DNA of 64,000 nt, taken from positions 38,902 through 102,901 of the forward strand of contig WOVA01000004.1 of assembly GCA_009773155.1 (NCBI GenBank), in the 5' to 3' direction. Positions 16,164 to 24,363 of the stretch are shown piece after piece. Below the pieces are notes generated by a model. It ran no database searches and had not been told where the DNA came from. It saw nothing but the letters and a program-made list of their open reading frames with translations. How positions within the stretch are numbered: position 1 is the stretch's first letter; the number at the start of each line of letters is the position of its first letter. The stretch comes from Elusimicrobiota bacterium (lineage in GTDB: Bacteria > Elusimicrobiota > Elusimicrobia > Elusimicrobiales > UBA9959). The position numbers were made by a program, and so were the translations under genes.

Positions 16164-16772
16164 ATGAAAAAAGACCGGACCAGCAAGCCCAGCAAGGGCG
16201 AAGCCACGCGGGCGAAGATACTGCGCGCGGCCATACGCATGATCTCCGACCAGGGGCCGGACGCCGTCTCGATGGAGAGCATAGCCGACGGGCTGGGGCT
16301 GACCAAGCCGCTCCTCTACTATTATTTTAAAAACAAGGAAGCGCTGATAGAAGAGGTCTTCGAAGAAACCTCGCGGGAATCCGGCGGCGACTGGGCGGCC
16401 GCGCTGGACCGGTCCGTGACGCTGGAGGCGCTGGTGCGCGGCATGCTCGGCAGCCGCATGAAGTTCTTCCGCTCCAACCCCGAGGCGGCCAAATGCCTCC
16501 TCAAGCTCTACTCGGCGCCGGAGAGCTCGCCGCTGAGCCGCATGGCGGACAAGCGGATAGCCCGGCACGCCGGCGCGCTCAAAAAAGTGATGGCGGCCAT
16601 GGAGAGCGACGGCCGCATCCCGCCCGGCTCGGCCGAAGACGCCCGGCTGCTGGTGCGCGGCGTCATGACGCTGACCATCTTTGAGTTCCAGCACAGCCGC
16701 TTCGCCAATTTCCCCCCCGACTTCGCGGACCGCATGGCCCGCCGCATCGCCGCCGCCGTCTCCGCCCGCTGA
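16164..16772 (+). CDS. TetR/AcrR-family transcriptional regulator
   Basis: 202 residues. The N-terminal DNA-binding domain is clear: GEATRAKILRAAIRMISDQGPDAVSMESIADGLGLTKPLLYYYFKNKEALIEEVF, with the helix-turn-helix around IADGLGLTKPLLYYYFKNK. Residues ~70-195 are the all-helical ligand and dimer domain, which is too variable to predict a ligand. The HTH core is very similar to that of the TetR part of the next ORF (ITKPVLYYYFKDKDALIKAAFEEG), so the two are probably paralogues from a tandem duplication. Next to an RND pump operon, it is likely a repressor of that operon or of itself. It ends 85 bases before the next gene, which has its own promoter. Confidence 0.9.
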   Translation: MKKDRTSKPSKGEATRAKILRAAIRMISDQGPDAVSMESIADGLGLTKPLLYYYFKNKEALIEEVFEETSRESGGDWAAALDRSVTLEALVRGMLGSRMKFFRSNPEAAKCLLKLYSAPESSPLSRMADKRIARHAGALKKVMAAMESDGRIPPGSAEDARLLVRGVMTLTIFEFQHSRFANFPPDFADRMARRIAAAVSAR

Positions 16773-16790
16773 CCCCAACGCCCCCGCCGA

Positions 16791-16835
16791 TTGACCTGGC
16801 CCGCCGCGTTCTGCTAAACTTACCTACCGGTAAGT
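16791..16835 (+). promoter_or_regulatory. Promoter and palindromic operator of the tetR-tolC/RND operon
   Basis: TTGACC at 16791-16796 and TAAACT at 16815-16820 are separated by 18 bases. ACTTACC-TACC-GGTAAGT at 16818-16835 is a perfect 7-base inverted repeat overlapping the -10 and start region, the usual place for a TetR-family operator. CGGAG precedes the ATG at 16858. Autoregulation by the encoded TetR domain is inferred. Confidence 0.75.
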
Positions 16836-16857
16836 ATAGACAGCGACGGAGAACAGC

Positions 16858-18726
16858 ATGAATCCTCCCAGACAGAAGCGCGCCGAAGAGACCCGCCGCA
16901 GGATACTCGGGACCGCCGCCGCCATGATGGCCGAGCGCGGCCCCGACGCGGTCTCGATGCGCGAGCTCTCGGCCAGGCTGAAGATAACCAAACCCGTCCT
17001 CTACTACTATTTCAAGGACAAGGACGCCCTGATAAAAGCGGCCTTCGAGGAGGGCACCAGGCATTTCAAGGACTTGCGGGTGGAGATAGACCAGCCCGGA
17101 CTGGACCTGGAAAGCCGCCTGGAGAAGGTGTTCTCCAACCACCTGGCCTTCATACGCCGCTATCCCGAGATGCCCAAATGCGCGCTGAAGATAATGTCCT
17201 CGCCTTCCGAAGGCACGCTGTCCCATCTGGCGCGCGACCTCAAGGAAAGGAACAGGAGCGCCCTGCGCACGATGCTCAAGAGGGAAAAGTTCCCGCCCCA
17301 GGCCGCCGAGGACGTCCTTCACATGATCAGCTCGGTCATCGAGCATTTCATGATAGAGGCCAGGGAGAAAGGAGCCTCCGCGATAGACAAAGGCCTGCCC
17401 CGCCGCCTGGCCCGGCTTATCTGCGCCGGCGCGCGCTCGCTCAAGTCCGCCGCCTTAGCGCTCCTGCTGCTCCCCGCTTTTACCGCGGCGGAGCCGGTGA
17501 CCCTGGGGGTGGAGCAGGCGGTGGAGCTGGCCCTGGAGAACAACACCGACGTGGCCAACGCCGAGCGCGGCCGCCTTATATATAAGGAGAAGATACGCGA
17601 ATACTGGGGCACTATCTACCCCCAGCTCAGCGCCGCCGCCGCCTATACCCGCAACATCGAGAAGCCCTCCCTGTTCTTCGGCGGCAACAGGATAGAGCTG
17701 GGTTCCGACAACGCCTGGTCCGCCTCCCTGGACCTCAATCAGATACTCTGGGCCGGAGGCAAAGTATCCACCGGCATCAGGATGGCCGGCATCTACTCCG
17801 ACTCCAGCGCCGAGCGGCTGCGCTCGGCGCGCAATTCGGTGCGCAAGGCCGTCACGCAGATGTATTATTCGGTACTGCTCTCCAAGGCCATGGCGGACAT
17901 ACAGGAGGAGACGCTCGGCCTCTCCAGGCAGCATCTCTCGGTCATAGAGGCCCGGTACAAGCAGGGCCTGGCCAGCGACCTGGCCCTGCTGCGCCAGCGC
18001 GTGGAAGTCTCCAACAACGAACCCGCCGTCACGCAGAACCTGAACTATTACGAGGCCGGGCTGCTGGCGCTCAAGGACCTGCTCGGCCTGGACCCCGACG
18101 CGGAACTGGAGCTGACCGGCGCGATGGGCTGCTCCCCCGCGGAGCCGGGCCCGCTGGACGAGCTCTACAGGTCCGCCATGGCGGCCAGGCCGGAGTACAG
18201 GCTGGCCGGCCTGGAGAAAAAGCTGGCCGCCCAGAACGCCACGCTGGAGAAGGCGGGTCACTATCCCTACCTCAACGCCTTCGCCTCGCGCGGCTTCCAG
18301 GGCCAGACCGACTCTTCCTTCCCGGGCGCCGATGAACGCAGTTGGGCGCTGACGGCCGGGGTCAGGCTCAACCTGCCGCTATTCTCCGGCGGCTCGGTCT
18401 CCTCGCGCGTGAAACAGGCCGGCCTGGCGCTGCAGGTGGCCGAAGAGAACCTGGCGCGCGCCGAGCGCGGACTTAAGATAACCGTTAAAAAAGCGTGGCT
18501 GGAACTCAAAGAGTCCTCCCAGCGCCTCGCCTCACAGGCCGCGGCAGTGGAAACCGCCCGCAAGGCCCTCGCGGCCACCGAGCTGCGCTTTAAGAGCGGC
18601 CTCGCCGGACAACTGGACCTCAACGACACCACTCTCGCCCTCAACAGGGCCCAGACCCTTTACACCCAGGCACAGCACGACGTCTGCTCGGCGGCCGCCG
18701 AGCTGGACTGGGCCGCGGGAAAGTGA
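16858..18726 (+). CDS. In-frame fusion of a TetR regulator to a TolC-type outer-membrane channel
   Basis: 622 residues in one uninterrupted frame. Residues 1-~195 form a complete TetR protein (RRRILGTAAAMMAERGPDAV; HTH ITKPVLYYYFKDKDALI). Without a linker this runs into RSLKSAALALLLLPAFTAAEP, a signal-peptide-like segment with an AxA-type cleavage site, and then a complete TolC-family protein (VTLGVEQAVELALENNTDVA ... ALAATELRFKSGLAGQLDLN). No ATG, GTG or TTG codon lies close to the signal-like segment. The nearest internal ATG is at ~17350 (MIEAREKGASAIDKG), without a good ribosome site. Either the fused protein is cut by signal peptidase into a cytosolic repressor and an exported channel, or internal initiation makes the channel. 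It is the first gene of the RND operon. Confidence 0.85.
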   Translation: MNPPRQKRAEETRRRILGTAAAMMAERGPDAVSMRELSARLKITKPVLYYYFKDKDALIKAAFEEGTRHFKDLRVEIDQPGLDLESRLEKVFSNHLAFIRRYPEMPKCALKIMSSPSEGTLSHLARDLKERNRSALRTMLKREKFPPQAAEDVLHMISSVIEHFMIEAREKGASAIDKGLPRRLARLICAGARSLKSAALALLLLPAFTAAEPVTLGVEQAVELALENNTDVANAERGRLIYKEKIREYWGTIYPQLSAAAAYTRNIEKPSLFFGGNRIELGSDNAWSASLDLNQILWAGGKVSTGIRMAGIYSDSSAERLRSARNSVRKAVTQMYYSVLLSKAMADIQEETLGLSRQHLSVIEARYKQGLASDLALLRQRVEVSNNEPAVTQNLNYYEAGLLALKDLLGLDPDAELELTGAMGCSPAEPGPLDELYRSAMAARPEYRLAGLEKKLAAQNATLEKAGHYPYLNAFASRGFQGQTDSSFPGADERSWALTAGVRLNLPLFSGGSVSSRVKQAGLALQVAEENLARAERGLKITVKKAWLELKESSQRLASQAAAVETARKALAATELRFKSGLAGQLDLNDTTLALNRAQTLYTQAQHDVCSAAAELDWAAGK

Positions 18727-18745
18727 ACTTAAAAAGGAAGAATAA

Positions 18746-19624
18746 ATGAACAAGAACAAGATGACCGCTTTACTCCTGGCCGCTTGCGCCCTGACGGCGG
18801 CCGGCTGCGGGAACCGCGCCAAAGAGGCCCTTGAAGCCCTTGAGAAAGACCGCTTCCTGGTCAGGACCGAGACGGTGCAGGTACGCCCGCTCGAAGACTA
18901 TATACTCCTGACCGGCTCCGTGCGGGCCCTGGACGAGGCGACTCTCTACCCCCGCGCGGCCGGCAAGCTGCTGCGCAACCTGCTCAAGGAAGGAGACCCG
19001 GTCAGGAAGGACGAGGCGGTAGCCCTGGTGGAGCGCGACGAGGTGGGAGTTGTCTATGAGCCCGCGCCCGTGCCCTCCACGCTTAGCGGCATAGTCGGCC
19101 GCGTCTACCAGGACACCGGCGCCACTGTCACCCCCCAGACGCCGATAGCGCTGGTGGTGGACCAGTCCAAGGTCCGCGTGGAAGTGGACGTGCCCGAGAA
19201 ATATATCGGCAAGGTCTTCCGGGACCAGACCGCCAAAATAAAAGTGGACGCCTTCCCCGACCGGTATTTCACCGGCAAGGTCTACCGCGTCAGTCCCGTG
19301 CTCGACGCGCGCTCGCGCAGCACGGTCGTGGAAGTGCTGCTGGACAACGCCGAAGGTCGCCTCAAGTCCGGCATGTTCGCCGAGGTGCGCGTCATCGTCG
19401 CCTCGCGCGGCGCCGCCGTCACGGTGCCTTCCGGCGCCGTGATGCGCGGGGACGGCGAGGTCTGGATCTTCGTCCCGGCCGGCGATACGGCGCGGCGGGT
19501 GCCGGTGAAGACCGGCATCGCCACCGCCGAGTTCACGCAGGTGGACGGCGTGAAAGCGGGAGACGAAGTTATAACCTTCGGGCTTTACGGCCTCAAGGAC
19601 GGCAGCAAGATAAAGGCTCAGTAA
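18746..19624 (+). CDS. RND efflux periplasmic adaptor (membrane fusion) lipoprotein
   Basis: 292 residues. A lipoprotein signal ends in LTAAGC, so the mature protein should be anchored by lipid. The body is a compact HlyD/AcrA-type adaptor: barrel-sandwich strands (LYPRAAGKLLRNLLKEGDPVRKDEAVALVE and LSGIVGRVYQDTGATVTPQTPIALVVD), a beta-barrel domain (VRVEVDVPEKYIGKVFRDQTAKIKVDAFP) and a membrane-proximal domain (VPSGAVMRGDGEVWIFVPAG). The helical hairpin is missing or very short, which is why the protein is short for the family. It starts 19 bases after the TolC fusion and ends 4 bases before the pump gene, in one operon. Confidence 0.9.
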   Translation: MNKNKMTALLLAACALTAAGCGNRAKEALEALEKDRFLVRTETVQVRPLEDYILLTGSVRALDEATLYPRAAGKLLRNLLKEGDPVRKDEAVALVERDEVGVVYEPAPVPSTLSGIVGRVYQDTGATVTPQTPIALVVDQSKVRVEVDVPEKYIGKVFRDQTAKIKVDAFPDRYFTGKVYRVSPVLDARSRSTVVEVLLDNAEGRLKSGMFAEVRVIVASRGAAVTVPSGAVMRGDGEVWIFVPAGDTARRVPVKTGIATAEFTQVDGVKAGDEVITFGLYGLKDGSKIKAQ

Positions 19625-19628
19625 GACC

Positions 19629-22600
19629 ATGAAGATAACCGACCTTTCCGTAAAGCGCCCGGTACTCACCACGATGATGATCCTCACCGTCCTGGTGCTG
19701 GGCGCGGCGTCCTATCTCCGCCTGGGCATCGACCTGCTGCCCAACGTGGAATTTCCCTTCGTGATGATACAGACCACGCTGCGGGGCGCCGGCCCCGAGG
19801 AGATGGAATCCTCCGTAACCAAGCCCATAGAGGAAGCGGTCAACACCATCTCCGGCATCGAGGACATCAACTCCACCAGCTACGAGGGGCTCTCGCTGGT
19901 CATGCTCAAGTTCGCGCTGGAGAAGGACGGCGACGTGGCCGCGCAGGAAGTGCGCGACAAGGTCAACTCCGTGCTGGCCCGGCTGCCGCAGGGCACGGAT
20001 CCGCCGGTCATAGGCAAGCTGGACATCGGCGCGCAGGCCGTCCTCAACGTGGTCGTCTACGGCGAGCGCGACCTGATAGACCTGACGCATATCGCCAAAA
20101 AGAGCATCAAGGAGAACATAGAGACCGTCAGCGGCGTGGGCGCGGTGGACATAGTCGGCGGCCGGGAGCGCGAGATCCACATAGTGGTCAACCCGCTCAA
20201 GCTGGCCGCGCTGAACCTGCCGATAAGCAAGGTCAAGGACGCCATCGTCCAGCAGAATATCGAGATACCCGGCGGCAAGGTGGAGCAGAAGGACAAGGAA
20301 TTCGTCCTGCGCACGCTGGGGCGCATAGATGAGGCCCGCCAGTTCGGCGACATAGTGATCGCCAACATAGGCGGCTCGCAGGTGCGCGTCTCCGACATAG
20401 GCCGGGTCGAGGATACGGGCGAGCGCATGGGCACGGCCTCGTTCTATAACGGCAAGCCTTCGGTCACGCTGGTGGTAAAAAAGCAGTCCGGCACCAACAC
20501 GGTCGCGGTGGTGGACAATATCAAGGAGCGCCTGACGGAGATACGGGGTTCCATGCCCCCGGACGTCATGACCATGATAATTGGCGACCAGAGCGTCTTC
20601 ATCAAGGACTCGGTGAACAGCGTGACCGAGCATCTCATACTGGGCGCTGTCTTCGCCGCGCTGATGGTGCTGGTCTTCCTGGGCGACTACCGCTCCACGC
20701 TCATCTCCGCGCTGGCCATCCCCACCTCGCTGATAGGCACCTTCTTCTTCATGCAGGCGGCCGGTTTCACCATCAATATCATGACGCTGCTGGGCCTGAC
20801 GATAGCGGTGGGCATAGTGGTGGACGACGCCATAGTCATGCTCGAGAACATCTACCGGCACCTTGAAAACAATAAGGAGTATCCGCCGCAGGCGGAGCAT
20901 AAAATAAGTCCGCTCAAGGCGGCGCTGGACGGCTCCCGCGAGATCGGCTTCGCCGTGGTGGCCATGTCGGCCGCGCTGCTGGTCATCTTCATCCCGCTGG
21001 CCTACATGGGCGGCATCATAGGCCGCTTCCTCAAGAGCTACGGCCTGACCATAGCCTTCGCCGTCGCCCTGAGCGTCTTCGTGGCGCTTACGCTGACCCC
21101 CATGCTCTGCTCGCTGTTCCTGAAAGTCAGGCCCGGCGCCAAGAACCGGCTGGAGCGCTTCACCGACTCCGTCAACGAATGGCTGGCCTCCCGCTACATC
21201 ACCATGCTCGAATGGGCCCTGGCCCACAAGCGCAGGATGGTCGTCTTCGCCGGCGCGGTCGTCTTCTCGATGATCCCGCTGTTCCTGTTCCTGGGCAAGG
21301 ACTTCATGCCCGCCGACGACACCGGCCTCTACCAGATAAGGGTCACGGCGCCCGAGGGCACCAGTCTGGGCAGAATGAAGGAAATCTTCGCGCAGATAGA
21401 GACGGAGACGCGGCAGCTCCCGCACGTAAAAAGCATCCTCTCCTCCATCGGCACGGGCACCGGCGGCAATTTCGGCGGGTCTTCCCCCAACGAGGGCTAT
21501 GTGCTGGTGGAGCTCGACGACCTCTCCGACCGCGGCATACCGATGCCGGACCTCATGTTCGCCTCGCGCGAGATGATGTCCAAGTACACGGGCCTGCGCG
21601 CGGCCGTCATGCCCGCCGGCGGCTTCGGCGGCGGCGACGCCGAGCTGATGTTCAATATCTCCGGCCCGGACCTGGGCAAGCTGGAAGAATACTCCAACGC
21701 CGTCGCCGACAAGCTGCGCGGCATAAAGGGCGCCGTGGACGTGGACACCAGTTTCTCCTACGCCAAGCCCGAGTACCGCGTGGAGATAGACCGCGGCCGC
21801 GCGCACGACCTGGGCGTCAAGGTGCAGGATATAGCGACCTCGCTGCGCACGCTGGTCGGCGGCGAAGAGGACATCACCAAGTTCAAGGACCGCGACGAAC
21901 TCTACCAGGTGCGCCTGCGCGCCGAGGACGTCTTCCGCGATCGCAAGGAGGCCATAGAGGCGCTGATGGTGCCGGCCGGGGAAGGGCGCGTCACCCGCCT
22001 CGACAGCGTGGCGCGCGTGACCGAGGGGCTCGGCCCCACGCAGATCTCGCGCTACAACCGCCAGCGCAACGTGCAGGTCACGGCCAACGTGGACGGCATC
22101 CCGGTCAACCGGCTGCTGGCCGAAGCCGACAAAGCTTTCAAAGAGCTGGGCGCGCCGCCGGAATACAAGGCCGGCGTCTACGGCCGCGCCAAGGAACTCG
22201 GCAACATGCTCAGGGAGTTCGGCATCGCCTTCGCGCTGGCCTTCATCTTCATTTATATCGTGCTGGCCAGCCAGTTCGAGAGCTTCATCTACCCGGTCTC
22301 GATCATGGTAGTGCTGCCGCTGACGATACCGTTCGCCATAATCTCGCTGTTCCTGACGGGCCAGAACCTGACCCTGTTCAGTATCATGGGCATGTTCATG
22401 TTATTCGGCATAGTCACCAAGAACTCCATCCTGCAGGTGGACTATACCAACACGCTGCGGGAGAGGGGCATGCCGCGCCACCAGGCGATGATAGAGGCCA
22501 ACAGGACCCGGCTGCGCCCGATCCTGATGACCACGCTGACCCTGATAGCGAGCATGCTTCCCACGGCGCTCGGCACCGGGGCCGGCTCGGGCACCCGCCG

Positions 22601-22745
22601 CACTATGGCCATGGTCATCATAGGCGGGCAGGCGCTGTCGCTGCTCATCACGCTGCTGATGACGCCGGTGACCTACGCCTACATGGACGATTTCCAGGAG
22701 TGGGCGCGGAAGAAGCTGGGGATGACGCAGCGCGAAGCCGTCTGA
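19629..22745 (+). CDS. RND efflux pump inner-membrane transporter (HAE1/AcrB-like)
   Basis: 1038 residues, the usual size for AcrB-type pumps. It starts MKITDLSVKRPVLTTMM with TM1. Large periplasmic porter domains follow TM1 and TM7. The TM4 proton-relay motif is GIVVDDAIVMLENIYRHLE with two aspartates. A duplicated second half begins at ~WALAHKRRMVVFAGAVVFSM, and the C-terminal TM block contains FGIVTKNSILQVDYTN and RLRPILMTTLT. It exports substrates using the proton gradient together with the adaptor and TolC-like partner encoded just upstream. Substrates cannot be told from the sequence. The long minus-strand ORF over it (19593-21806) is a shadow. Confidence 0.94.
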   Translation: MKITDLSVKRPVLTTMMILTVLVLGAASYLRLGIDLLPNVEFPFVMIQTTLRGAGPEEMESSVTKPIEEAVNTISGIEDINSTSYEGLSLVMLKFALEKDGDVAAQEVRDKVNSVLARLPQGTDPPVIGKLDIGAQAVLNVVVYGERDLIDLTHIAKKSIKENIETVSGVGAVDIVGGREREIHIVVNPLKLAALNLPISKVKDAIVQQNIEIPGGKVEQKDKEFVLRTLGRIDEARQFGDIVIANIGGSQVRVSDIGRVEDTGERMGTASFYNGKPSVTLVVKKQSGTNTVAVVDNIKERLTEIRGSMPPDVMTMIIGDQSVFIKDSVNSVTEHLILGAVFAALMVLVFLGDYRSTLISALAIPTSLIGTFFFMQAAGFTINIMTLLGLTIAVGIVVDDAIVMLENIYRHLENNKEYPPQAEHKISPLKAALDGSREIGFAVVAMSAALLVIFIPLAYMGGIIGRFLKSYGLTIAFAVALSVFVALTLTPMLCSLFLKVRPGAKNRLERFTDSVNEWLASRYITMLEWALAHKRRMVVFAGAVVFSMIPLFLFLGKDFMPADDTGLYQIRVTAPEGTSLGRMKEIFAQIETETRQLPHVKSILSSIGTGTGGNFGGSSPNEGYVLVELDDLSDRGIPMPDLMFASREMMSKYTGLRAAVMPAGGFGGGDAELMFNISGPDLGKLEEYSNAVADKLRGIKGAVDVDTSFSYAKPEYRVEIDRGRAHDLGVKVQDIATSLRTLVGGEEDITKFKDRDELYQVRLRAEDVFRDRKEAIEALMVPAGEGRVTRLDSVARVTEGLGPTQISRYNRQRNVQVTANVDGIPVNRLLAEADKAFKELGAPPEYKAGVYGRAKELGNMLREFGIAFALAFIFIYIVLASQFESFIYPVSIMVVLPLTIPFAIISLFLTGQNLTLFSIMGMFMLFGIVTKNSILQVDYTNTLRERGMPRHQAMIEANRTRLRPILMTTLTLIASMLPTALGTGAGSGTRRTMAMVIIGGQALSLLITLLMTPVTYAYMDDFQEWARKKLGMTQREAV

Positions 22746-22797
22746 CCTGATCTTATTCCGGCGGGGGCTGGACGCTTTGAAGGCGGAAGGACGAGGG

Positions 22798-24153
22798 CTA
22801 TTCCTCTTCGGGCGATGTCTGCGAGGCGAGGGACTGCAGCTCTTCGGCCGAAGGAACTACGGCTGAACCGAAGACCTGGTCGAAATGCGCGGTGAAGGCC
22901 GTGACGTATTCCGGAGCGGCGGTATAGTACATGTTCTCGAAATTATTGGACTGGGCGTTTATCGACCAGTTGAAGGAACCGGTCATCAGCAGCTTCTCGT
23001 CGAAAACCGCGAACTTATGGTGCATGACGCCGCGGCCGTCCTGGCCGCGCGACCATCGGAACTTAACCCCGTTCTCAGAGAGATAAGCGGTCATATAAGA
23101 CTGGCTGGCCTGCACGCGGTCGGTCACCACCTCCACGTCCACGCCCCGCCTGCGCGCCGCAACCAGGGCCTCGCCTATGGCCGAGGAGTAGAAACTGAAC
23201 ACCGCGGCCTTTATGCTGCGCCTGGCGAAGCGCGCGGCCGTGATTATATCCTCTTCGGTGCGGCCGGCGGGCGAGAAAGAATAACCGGGCAGCATGGCGC
23301 CGTTGAAATAGACGGGCCTGGAGCGGTCTTCCGGCGGCGGGCCGAAATGGGATTGGGAATAGGACGGCCCGGGCCCGTCCTCCGGAGCGCGGGAGAACCG
23401 CCACATCCAGTCGAAGTATTTCGCGTAGCCGTCCACAGTGTTCCCGTCGCGTATGAACACCATGTTCTCGTGATTGGCGTTGTCGGCCGTCAGCGCCCAG
23501 TTGAAAGAGCCGGCCGAGACCATCTTCCCGTCGTAGATCCCGAGCTTGTTGTGCATGATGCCGTAGGAGCCGGCCCCGCGCAGCGTGCGCACCTCCACTC
23601 CCCCCGCCATCAGCGACTTCAGTTCCGGGCTGACCTTTGAGCCGAGCGCGTGGGTCTCGTTTGAGATGACGCGCACCTTGAGCCCGCGCTTATGGGCGTC
23701 GAGTATGGCCGCCGCCACCCGCGGCAGCGTAAAGCCGTATACCGCCACGTCCAGGGTCTCGGCGCAGCCATATATGGCCGAGGCGATCAGGTTCTCCACG
23801 TCCGCGCGGTCGGAGAAAACGAAAGGGGGGATGGCGGCGGCCGTCACCGTGGAGGACTGCGGGGGCTGGGAGTGCGGCTGCGAAGGCTGGGCGGGCTGAG
23901 CCGGGAACTGCGGGTCCGGCAGCGGCTGCGCCGGTTGCGGAGGCTGCAGGGGAATGGCATCGCCCGGCACCGGGCCGCCTATTATCTGCGGAGGAGCGGG
24001 GACGGCCGGCGGCGACGGCAATTCGCCCATGTCGCCGGTGACGGGCATGGGCGGCAGCGCCGGCAGTACCGGGGTCTGCTGGGAGAAAGCCGTGAACGGG
24101 AGCGCCGCCATCAGCAGCGCGAAAACGGGACCCTTAAGGTAGTTTATACCCAT
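22798..24153 (-). CDS. Secreted phospholipase D-like protein with two HKD motifs
   Basis: 451 residues. A signal peptide (GPVFALLMAALPFTAFSQ) is followed by a Pro/Gln-rich stretch to ~110. Two PLD catalytic half-sites follow: MHNKLGIYDGKMVSAGSFNW and MHHKFAVFDEKLLMTGSFNW, each with H-x-K-x4-D. Having both is required for an active site in this superfamily. The arrangement resembles bacterial PLD-like nucleases or endonucleases of the Nuc type, repeated twice, but lipid substrates are possible. Export implies action outside the cytoplasm. It faces the RND operon tail to tail with 52 bases between and no obvious strong terminator there. Confidence 0.85.
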   Translation of the reverse strand: MGINYLKGPVFALLMAALPFTAFSQQTPVLPALPPMPVTGDMGELPSPPAVPAPPQIIGGPVPGDAIPLQPPQPAQPLPDPQFPAQPAQPSQPHSQPPQSSTVTAAAIPPFVFSDRADVENLIASAIYGCAETLDVAVYGFTLPRVAAAILDAHKRGLKVRVISNETHALGSKVSPELKSLMAGGVEVRTLRGAGSYGIMHNKLGIYDGKMVSAGSFNWALTADNANHENMVFIRDGNTVDGYAKYFDWMWRFSRAPEDGPGPSYSQSHFGPPPEDRSRPVYFNGAMLPGYSFSPAGRTEEDIITAARFARRSIKAAVFSFYSSAIGEALVAARRRGVDVEVVTDRVQASQSYMTAYLSENGVKFRWSRGQDGRGVMHHKFAVFDEKLLMTGSFNWSINAQSNNFENMYYTAAPEYVTAFTAHFDQVFGSAVVPSAEELQSLASQTSPEEE

Positions 24154-24197
24154 CAGTTATATTATCGTTTATGCGCTCCCCCTCCGCCAGAAGCGAA

Positions 24198-24220
24198 AGA
24201 CCCAGGCCGGGCCTGGGTCT
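24198..24220. terminator. Perfect palindrome, possible terminator or hairpin
   Basis: AGACCCAGGC-CGG-GCCTGGGTCT is a perfect inverted repeat directly beside the REP-like element, upstream of the PLD-like gene and downstream of glgA. It has no T-run on the glgA side, so termination is only possible. Confidence 0.45.
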
Positions 24221-24222
24221 CC

Positions 24223-24352
24223 GGGGACGTTGTTTAGTTCTTTAGTTGTCTCCGGGGACGTTGTTTAGTTCGTTGTTTTCCGGGTATAGCCTAAAAAGAG
24301 GGGTCAGGACCGCAGCCTGTTGATAACTACTAAAGAACTAAACAACGTCCCC
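24223..24352. repeat. REP-like element with a duplicated left arm
   Basis: GGGGACGTTGTTTAGTTC occurs at 24223 and again at 24254. The right arm GAACTAAACAACGTCCCC ends at 24352 and can pair with either. It has the same GGGGAC/GTCCCC ends as 4129, 10280 and 60847. The doubled arm suggests one insertion next to, or a partial duplication of, an existing element. Confidence 0.85.
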
Positions 24353-24363
24353 GCCTTACCACC

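Noticed and set aside
16858-18726. Two separate genes (tetR and tolC) joined by an error
   Set aside because: No stop codon or frame change is visible between the halves; the fusion is kept as real, with error stated as a test.
19593-21806. 737-residue minus-strand ORF over the RND pump
   Set aside because: Shadow of the pump gene; the plus frame has all RND motifs.
24223-24352. CRISPR-like direct repeats
   Set aside because: Only two unequal copies of one arm plus an inverted third; fits a REP-like palindrome, not a regular array.
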